Notes under the pieces: generated by a model
Told to the model about the DNA's origin: nothing
What the model saw: the letters and a program-made list of their open reading frames with translations, nothing else
Databases searched by the model: none
In this document: positions 58,201-64,000 of the stretch, in pieces
How positions within the stretch are numbered: the first letter of the stretch is position 1
Layout: each line of letters opens with the position of its first letter
Position numbers and translations under genes: made by a program
From: Cyclina sinensis
Lineage: Eukaryota; Mollusca; Bivalvia; Venerida; Veneridae
DNA length: 64,000 bases
Direction of reading: 5' to 3'
Assembly (NCBI GenBank): GCA_012932295.1
Contig: JAAONU010000009.1
Span: 7,295,535 to 7,359,534 of the forward strand

Positions 58201-58576
58201 AACTATCCTCTACAGCGCCACTTTTCCTGTTCTGACGTTGAAATTTTCTTTCCGCCATATTGGTTATCTGAGGTTTTGGGAAGAGTGGTGGAGGTATATC
58301 ACTTTGGTCTGCCTCAAAAACTACACTTGACCTTTTCTGACTCGATGATTCATGATGCAGTTTTTGATCATGTGACTGATCCTGCTGAATCTGATTGGTT
58401 GTCACATGAGGTATTGGTGGTGGTGGCACATCTGGAGCTTCTGACCTTAAAGGGGTCACACGTACTTCATGGGCAGATTCTTTGTGACCATTCTGACCTC
58501 CACAATAGGTGTTGGTGTTGGCTTTACTGGAGTTATGTCCCTTGTGACTTAAACTTCTCAGCTTCTCATCAGCACT
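52277..58576 (-). CDS. Giant last coding exon of an unrecognised Ser-rich scaffold-like protein
   Basis: The single open frame has 2099 codons plus stop on the minus strand. The 5' edge is an acceptor (TTTTCTTGTATTTCCAG|AGTGCTGATGAG) at 58577, so upstream exons exist but are not recognisable in this window. Visible features: polyproline motifs DVPPPPIPHV and DIPPPLFPKP near the start, acidic/basic segment LSDDEDVRVMHSGSDSPDSD, charged helix SERIKKWEKKLTPGEIEERH, a block TLQTIPFSEDPVWKEIEGLA, long helical segments around 54080-54390 and 53840-53980, a 14-3-3-type RSFSCP, and a C-terminal KSFHELVATFEQNPQRREKI. Composition is rich in Ser, Asn, Gln, Lys and Glu with few Cys, so mostly disordered. 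I recognise no enzymatic domain. A junctional, cytoskeletal or polarity scaffold is a guess. The uninterrupted frame is strong evidence of coding. Confidence 0.88.
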   Translation of the reverse strand, partial: SADEKLRSLSHKGHNSSKANTNTYCGGQNGHKESAHEVRVTPLRSEAPDVPPPPIPHVTTNQIQQDQSHDQKLHHESSSQKRSSVVFEADQSDIPPPLFPKPQITNMAERKFQRQNRKSGAVEDSSVLKKRSRSEGPHGRRKLRNSMHETSNKTNSKSEANGRHSMYTGHLSDDEDVRVMHSGSDSPDSDVADQRWTKNPLMVRKSRKSDRTSKTDKRRSVHNVENSFEQSGPNSYQVTQNRDFFILSKKPDNIQTQSQKAKFQRMEENRKKRIDMAVTSDEECSPQLRISRLRQRAMMSSHMDNNLGQEGGINIVPVRNENSFKSYKDFQNGVSQFDKNEPIRLSQCDENRQSKYDENYNIDNVNGNFYQEYTKQQGVKRNKLPNVLPEFLPENRVSVNGGNRSYHGNANKTVTGLSSQPVTFNQERQTQRPQQGRVKMSSESPKLRSFNEVKTNQPTQLKKADQKIELNPRSPNSSSDSLDDLIESNIQYLESEIESGKLKRQSGNYSNYSPEKIVQRQVIREPLRSNQTKQFEQDEFRSRLIDPRTYVSNKLMSTVTKVEPKIVQKSTVYPQSSAYPRQYPNSRQVSVTNAEQKHVPHSGSATYSPYMQRKTYDINEDISKSDSHLNALNTEFVPSQNSFQMPKSYAPYPVLNKQTGNIVYIQPSESTEEQIDISENGVNPTIDSGMFSDVEYNIEVSERIKKWEKKLTPGEIEERHTVLNTIKEYESFSDSNQKPDTPVEVRRELWQLVSPTDNSGVGKLSVNLTRSTSSVSDSSMQDPSGMIYFEPKVVSSETNLHRIFRVVNEPKSRRQDAKPIAKVKQLTECDDSMNAHSRYKKPVDTSGHTQSMSNVTLSESEIGSNMQQSWPPMAVDSDSGIRKSWRMSRYEEEINELKELVSDNFRDIRKRFDSDMSETDTKRASPVFRETQTENPVVTVVPVNNQTSRTSKLTVNIQSVTPNQRSPVTIRRKLSDQKNTPPASPGVPLTPKNERKLPVYRNIPVETKAVPSPIAPKPKKTAVLDLKQSVNADAKTTPEVWSPNMESRKGLVSMERVKARTLQTIPFSEDPVWKEIEGLATFEKPEEVSKEVNFDEIDELLKLATGGVDNLKAKCNNANSNFENQMKRLTSSDTFMTPSSSQVQTLMTQSYTPSTQIQVPIEKHRTLSDSTYPPAHTSKHAFTPPTIQPLKLNSKPAKKSSTSALDEVLEDIRATLQKKPLSPKLMKNLDNSESNSSTNLSLQSPLTKSSKAFIFPKDMKRTRTETVKEPSDVVKSSTATPGYDNTHETWKPPQNEIPPQALQQLANTAYIDPEFTQFPYIINGNYHLDPKLLSEKLKSTGLVNDSSDEHSSNRNKAYIDLPANHIHLTSPASKEMNRPEVMNLSKPGTHDLDQSVDDLRTLAQEVEYKLSQIKSRIVSADEDRLDSILLALKKFAPMTEQKFFNVKFTPNYESEKARRSKLEDALSELEKVYNSLDLNDKSLMDRASRREETAAYDYKHEQEKSLQKSSAATNIPVPSNSVVSQSSASDGSKILRRSQIEEIERQTQNEFEDITKSFQVLLDEVTKQCRTVAKRSSRSFSADSNLFAPATSTQQYSSQRPPDEIRQEPPRQQLKVETKSQRALQDNYNTAIKELESVAMGNLKLPENKPVQSVVYLNIDKSKPSEQNSNQNQRNAVPVSPTRNLDIQVQSKTVTSSRNLFNSKPSSESSKFVSMATEFFKPVVTKSVTTEMTSSEPSNIDKKTVSLQVDLNNAVPQNRSAGRFRKRGNIEHRKSMPAITRSVETQTVETQTDPAPTVSEMKEKFEQYRKLSLQEMSSDSSPDFKIDRKIVSNITGEGENDVELSTSDDESVTTSKMRRSFSCPDIVGLLEELDRKEKDKEKKPTKVDKTNTKKGTKSVTPKTIKQRHENKMRFRSLQKDDTKVKQIETASSVTSDDGIESPKCKPPIYPVWKYPGQVEGPNLKKNDQRKQAFAHDRDFTKTASDTEQERVSLCTDDQGASRLDEMVCRRRSRSFGCEQETEDRPKSFHELVATFEQNPQRREKIRMSGLRKCASEDSMFTDLVLQKIYHSESDLHTFDADHKLTGSALKLGLEVKVNN

Positions 58577-59914
58577 CTGGAAATACAAGAAAATATATTA
58601 AATGTCTGTCAATTCACGACTTTAATTTGAACTGGACATCTCATCTTTTACAATAACCATTGTTCTGTAAGCTGTAGTGTTTTTTTATTTGATCAAATTT
58701 AACAGTCAGCAAGACAATAAAAACTGAGTTTTGATCCTTTAGGTTCAAAGAAAACAAAGAAATAATTTTATATACAAGTATTATAGTAATGAATTACACC
58801 CATACATTTTTCCTTTCATCTTTCTTTATCACAATGTCTATATTCTATCGAAGTGTTTGATACATTTGGAAAATATATAAAAAAAATCCAAAAAAAGCTT
58901 GCTAAAGTCATGAGATGCTTGCTTTAAATTTTGTAAATTTTGTAAAAGCATGGTGTCCTCAAGACTATGACAGAAATAACTTGGAAACTGTTTTCCTTTC
59001 CAATAACATTACAACATTTCCATTCTTTGTTTGAGTTCAATACAAAAAAATTCAGATTTATCTCACAAAAATTGAAATAAATAAATTACTTAATTGACAC
59101 AAACTCATTGAAATAATTACTAGCAACTGTTTTGCATTAAATCCTTGAAATATGCTTCATTTCTGACATGCCAAATCATGGGAAGCATAAATTCAAACTT
59201 GCAACATACATAATAATAATAATTTAGATATTTCAAAATGTTCATAGAAGTTTTGCATGCACCTGTCTGTAAATATCAAAAGAAATATCAGACATTGAAA
59301 CCTGAAATCTTAAATTGTTATCTGATCAAATTCTAAAATTTTTCACCTGTGAAATATACTTTCATGAAACTCATGTCGAAAAAAATCTCCAGTCCTTGGC
59401 CATGCCAGTCCATTTATATTACCAACAACTTTTCTAAGCACAAATGATAACCTTTCCTTCAGATGCAACTTTTTCCCTTCTAAGACTTTGCACACAATAC
59501 AATGTGTGTTTTACACAAACATTACTCAGAAAATAGTTTTCAGATCAAGGTGTTTTGCAGATCCTCTGCAGATAAAACCAGGAAAGTAGACAATACGATT
59601 CTGGAAATTATCCAACACATGTGGGAATGCAAACAAAATACCAAGTGGCCTTTAGTGTCTTATATAATTTTTTAAAACAAACATGCGTCAGGTAATTTCT
59701 TCCCACATGCAATTTCCTTTCCATACAATTGTCACATTCAGGTGTTTTCATGCTAAGATCACATGCATCCTACCCGTTCCCCTAAATCATCAAGTTTTTC
59801 TCAAATGATGTTGTTATTCTCATAAACTCTTCCTATATTCATACAGATATATATGCATATTGTAAATCTTAAAATTTCCACTGCCAGAACATAATTCAGT
59901 GTACTTGTTTGTTT

Positions 59915-60203
59915 GTTTTATTGGGGTTTAATTCTAGTTTCAACAGCTGTAGTCATATCCTGGTGGGCAGTCCACCATACAAGTGTTCCTGGGTATCGAA
60001 CCAGTTAACTTAACCTCTCCTCTCTCTGCAAAGCAACCGACTACTTCCTCACTTGATTCAGAGGGGAGAGACTAATGACCTATGGATGCATGTCCAACAC
60101 CAATTATCACAGAGAAATTTTGCTGGCCCCTATGGTGACTGAACCAAGAACCTCTGGCTTGACAATCCAAAGCTCTACCTACAGAGCTAGCCATGCTGGC
60201 AAA
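59915..60203 (-). mobile_element. tRNA-derived SINE, minus strand, same family as 45628-45895
   Basis: On the minus strand it starts near CCAGCATGGCTAGCTCTGTA then GGTAGAGC, with box B GGTTCTTGGTTCAGTCACC diverged. The body shares the GTGTTCCTGGGTATC and AATTATCACAGAGAAATTTT blocks with the other copy. It lies beside the hairpin-ended element at 60226. Confidence 0.65.
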
Positions 60204-60225
60204 AATTCAGTGTGCAAAATACAAT

Positions 60226-61239
60226 AAAACAAGAATTGTCACTGTAAGATGACAATGCCCCCAAAAGTGGTGCTTTGACCTTTGAGCTGAGAACCAGTCA
60301 TTCAGGGGTCAAGGTCAAATAAATATAGGTCAGTGATAAGGTCTTATTCAAAGGGGGTTGTGTCCAAGTATGAAGTAATTCCATTTACTAATAAGGAAGT
60401 TATGGCCAATGTTAAAGTTTTTGGACAATTTGATCTTCAAGGTGAAGGTCATTCATGGGTCAAGGTCAAACAAATATATAGGTCAGTGGGAAGGCCTTAT
60501 CCAAAAGGGTGTTGTGTTTATGTATGAAGTAAATCAGCTTATTAATTTGTAAATTATTGCCAAATATTAGTTTTTGGACAATTGGATATTCAGGGGTCAA
60601 GGTCAAATAATTAAAGGTCAGTCGGAAGGTCTTGCCCAAAGGGGTGTTGTGTCCAAGTATGAAGTAAATCCACTTACAAATAAGGAAGTTATGGGCAATG
60701 TTAAAGTTTTTGGACAATTGGATCTTCAAGGTAAAGGTCATTCAGGGGTCAAGATCAAACAAATATAGGTCAGTGGGAAGGCCTTGTCCAAATGGGTGTT
60801 GTGTCCAAGTATGAAGTAAATCCCCTTACTAATAAAGAAGTTATTGCCAATGTTAAAGTTTTTGGACTATTGAATCTTCAAGGTAAAGGTCATTCAGGGG
60901 TCAAGATCAAACAAATATAGGTCAGTGGGAAGGCCATGTCCAAACGGGTGCTGTGTCTAAGTATGAAGTAAATCCACTTACTAATAAACAAGTTATCGCC
61001 AATGTTAAAGTTTTTGGACAATTGGATCTTCAAGGTGAAGGTCATTCATGGGTCAAGATCAAAAAAATATAGGTCAGTGGGAAGGCCTTGTCCAAAGGGG
61101 TGTTGTGTCCAAGTATGAAGTAAATCCACTTACTAATAAGAAAGTTATTGCCAATGTTAAAGTTTTCGGACGGACTGACAGACAGACGGACCAATGGACA
61201 GTTATAAAACTATATGCCTCCCTTCGGAAGCATAAAAAA
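60226..61239 (-). mobile_element. Hairpin-ended element, same superfamily, reverse orientation
   Basis: Read on the minus strand it starts TTATGC with a hairpin (61214-61233) and a GTCCGTCTGTCTGTCAGTCC run. It has six core units of about 152 bp, recognisable by GTATGAAGTAAATCCACTTA (60368, 60521, 60657, 60810, 60961, 61113). It ends GGGGGCATTGTCA...TGACAATTCTTGTTTT (hairpin arms 60235-60241 and 60250-60256). Ends match the element at 24953-25568 although the core units differ. Confidence 0.75.
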
Positions 61240-61642
61240 TGTGTTATTGTCTCAGCGCCAAGATGTCAGAATTTTTCATACCAAGCTATTTTACTTCCAG
61301 GTAGAATTCCCATGCCCAGATAACCCTCTACCAGTCAAAGAACCAGTACTATTCTCTGTATGTAGCTGTCATCTTTCTCACATGCACTTAAAATGGTATT
61401 CCCTGAACTGTTATTTATCAATCCATATATAATGTCTGAATTCTGATGAAAACTGCATTTCTTGAAACTATAGTATCTACAGTCATGACCATTTTTTTTT
61501 TTTTGTAGAACTGCAGGATTTTCTAACTTGCAATTTAAACTCCTTTTAACTTAGCAAAAAGTGCTGCAAGGAATGAAAAATGTTTCTATAGTACACCTTA
61601 ACTTTCTTCTATCGTGATTTGGTCAATCACATGTCCACTGTA

Positions 61643-61859
61643 TTAACCCTGACCATGCTAAACATCTAAAATGGACTTATCCATCTTTCAATTTGGACAG
61701 ATCCATTAACTGTTTATGGCGTTGCTTATTCAAAATTTACTGACTAAATGGCGAATAATAAGTGCAGACCATGATCAGACTGCATGAATATGCAGGCTGA
61801 CCTTGGTCGGCACTGGTTGCAAAGGTAGTATCAATTGCCCTCAACAGAGAAAGGGTTAA
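61643..61859. mobile_element. TTAA-flanked MITE, family 2 copy 2
   Basis: It begins TTAACCCTGACCATGCTAAA and ends GAGAAAGGGTTAA, with an interior CAGACCATGATCAGACTGCA ... TGCAGGCTGACCTTGGTCGG. At 217 bp it is the same size and layout as the copy at 17138. Confidence 0.72.
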
Positions 61860-64000
61860 AACTATCTTGAAATTCTGGCCAAGATTTTTCCTGGCAGCTA
61901 GCTTCTGTGTACTTCATGTTTGTTGCATTAAGATCACAAACAATTTTCTAAAAGCTATAAAATACAAAAGACTAACTTTCTAGGCTTATAAAATGCTATC
62001 AAAAACAAAGATCTGAAGTCATAACATTTAATTATTACATTATCATATAAACACACTGCTTTGGGCTCAGTTTTATCTTTTGTCTAAGACAGAACTTAGG
62101 GTTTAATCTAGATCTTAAGCACCTGAGGAACTTAGATTTGGTTTCTATAGCAACACATACTTTAACTGAAGATTTACTTACAAACTTATACAGAAAAGAA
62201 GAAAGATAATTTAAAACTCTTGCATAACCATAATTCTACTAATATAGCAAATAAAAATGTTGCCACATACCAGACAAAATTTGTCCCCGCTATCCTCCAA
62301 AGACTTTAAAACTATTACAAAAAACATTTTTTTATCATTTCCTCGTATAATCATATAAATTGTTCAATTTCAGCTCCAAATTTTCTACAATTTACAAGTC
62401 ATCACCCCCAAACTACAAATACCATATAAACTGTGACATTTAATCATGTACTCTTTTGACATTCAAGCCACAGTATTGTTTATCAATACATATCTTTTAA
62501 AACATTTTCAGCATTTTCAATTATCTATTTTGCTACAATATAATGCTGTATTGGTTATCTGTAAATAATTTGATATTTTGATTAAACATTTAATACAAAA
62601 CAAACTTGACCTTAAATAAATGTTTTGAGACTCAATAAACACATAAACACATAAACACAATTAAATATTGAACATGCCCCTTGCAGTGGATAATTGCTTC
62701 ATTCAGTTTAAATTTTTTGTGTAAATCTTTTTTAAAATGGTACAAAAAAATAGATAAATATTCAAACATACAAGGCTACCATTTGTAATACTCAAAACAT
62801 CTTTTTAACTCCAATTTAAACAAAACAGTGATACTGAAGGTCATCTGTTAAACAGACAAAACTGAGCATGACACCCTATATAATCTCTGATAAAGGAATT
62901 TCATCAATTAAATTTTACAAATTGCAGTAAAAAATACCTGAATTTAAGCTAAAATATACCTTATTTTAAAACAAAATGACCCTTCAGTCAAAATACCTGA
63001 GGGTCAAAATGGGGTCTTTATGAAATTTCAGGGGTCAAACCCATCTACAAGTGTCAAATGGAAACACTACTGCAACACATATTCTCTACACTCTCCAAGC
63101 AACTAAAACAAAGAAACTGACATAATTATGTTAATTAAGAGTTTAAACATTCCTCTTCCATCTGAATTAAACTCAAAAGCTTCTTAGTGAAACATCTTTC
63201 TCACTCAAGACTTTTTTTTTCAAACAATCTCCTAGATACTGGAAAGAACATAATACAGACACCCAAACTTCCAGCAATTAACTTCTGTTTTCTAAACAAA
63301 CACAGGTACTTACAGAATTCCTCACACCCTTTGGACCTATTGAAATCACAGTTTTACTGTTAGAATCAAACAGGTGGTCAGCAAACAAGATCAGTCCTGA
63401 TTAGTTTATTTCATTTCTTGCTTTTTGAAACTTCCAGGAGCAATAAATCGTGACCTAATTATATACTATAAATAATTTGCAAATTGACAATAACAACAGT
63501 ACATCCTTTTGGACTAAAGATTCAAAATTGTTTAAAGAAAAAAAAAAACAACCAAAAACTGATATAAACCAGACAGCAGGATGGAGAAACTGCAAAAGGG
63601 AAACTTCATTATGACAAAAGAAATCTTTACAGGTATCTTTACATTATAAGTGCTTCTGAGATTTTTATCTGCGAATCTAACATATATGGTTAAAAAGATT
63701 TCTTGAACAGAAAATATTTCTCTGATGATTTTTAATATCATAATGAAACAAGTATCTCACAAACTTTAAACTGAACATAATTATATATTAACCTGTAGAA
63801 CAAAATAATTCAATAATATGAAACCCTAGAGTTACAGCCCTTGTTTCTTGTTAAAGCTTACTCAAAGTTTATCTACAACTTTGTTCTCTGTAATTAAGTC
63901 AAGTCTTTCAATTTCATGAGAGTAACAACACCCTAAATGAAAGTTTTTACCATTAATTTTAATAGAATAAGTTATTATAAAAAATTTACCCTCATATTTC

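Larger units (their letters stand above)
58577..64000 (-). other. Intron or upstream region of the minus-strand gene
   Basis: About 5.4 kb upstream (in gene direction) of the giant exon's acceptor. It contains a SINE (59915-60203), a hairpin-ended element (60226-61239) and a TTAA MITE (61643-61859). I could not identify a minus-strand exon with a donor that would join the phase-0 acceptor at 58577, so the 5' exons are probably beyond the window or very short. Confidence 0.5.

Noticed and set aside
52734..58656. Plus-strand open frames over the giant minus-strand exon
   Set aside because: They are antisense shadows of a strong 2099-codon frame; none has a recognisable product.

Overview
The window is eukaryotic: AT-rich, with many introns that follow the GT-AG rule and many dispersed repeats. 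The repeat families (tRNA-headed SINEs, TTAA-flanked foldback elements, and hairpin-ended elements that end in CTTGTTT and carry tandem AGGTCA-rich cores) fit a lophotrochozoan, most likely a bivalve mollusc. That attribution is recalled pattern, not a search.

Gene 1, plus strand, 1293-41708, is a supervillin (SVIL) orthologue whose 5' end lies outside the window. I joined 27 coding exons by hand. Every junction has GT/AG and matching phase, and the frame stays open for 1771 residues to a TGA at 41706-41708. Exons 1-10 encode a charged disordered region with at least five T[QL]P[VI]T motifs. Exon 11 leads into five gelsolin-like domains (exons 12-24), and exons 26-27 encode a villin headpiece. 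Two further exons look like alternative first exons. One (2527-2699) would put about 50 very hydrophobic residues on the N-terminus. The other (16505-16605) would start a shorter form that keeps the gelsolin core. The 3' UTR runs to about 44.05 kb.

Gene 2, minus strand, is a 6.3 kb single coding exon (58576 down to 52277, 2099 codons) ending a protein I cannot name. It is a Ser/Asn/Gln-rich, mostly disordered scaffold-like protein with polyproline motifs, a 14-3-3-type site and helical segments. Its 5' exons are not recognisable here. The two genes converge, and their 3' UTRs face each other across about 44-52 kb.

Layout: 1-742 end of a hairpin-ended repeat; 1293-11611 N-terminal SVIL exons; 11612-16504 large intron with a GTCA-rich minisatellite; 16505-24221 second promoter candidate and middle exons; 24781-33320 gelsolin core, with several acceptor sites lying in tandem duplications; 33418-36366 large tandem-core repeat; 36746-41708 last exons with a 42-bp minisatellite; 41709-44050 3' UTR; 44.1-46.2 kb intergenic, with an apparent insertion and a SINE; about 46.3-52.3 kb probable 3' UTR of gene 2; 52277-58576 gene 2 exon; 58.6-64 kb intron or upstream sequence of gene 2 with more mobile elements.
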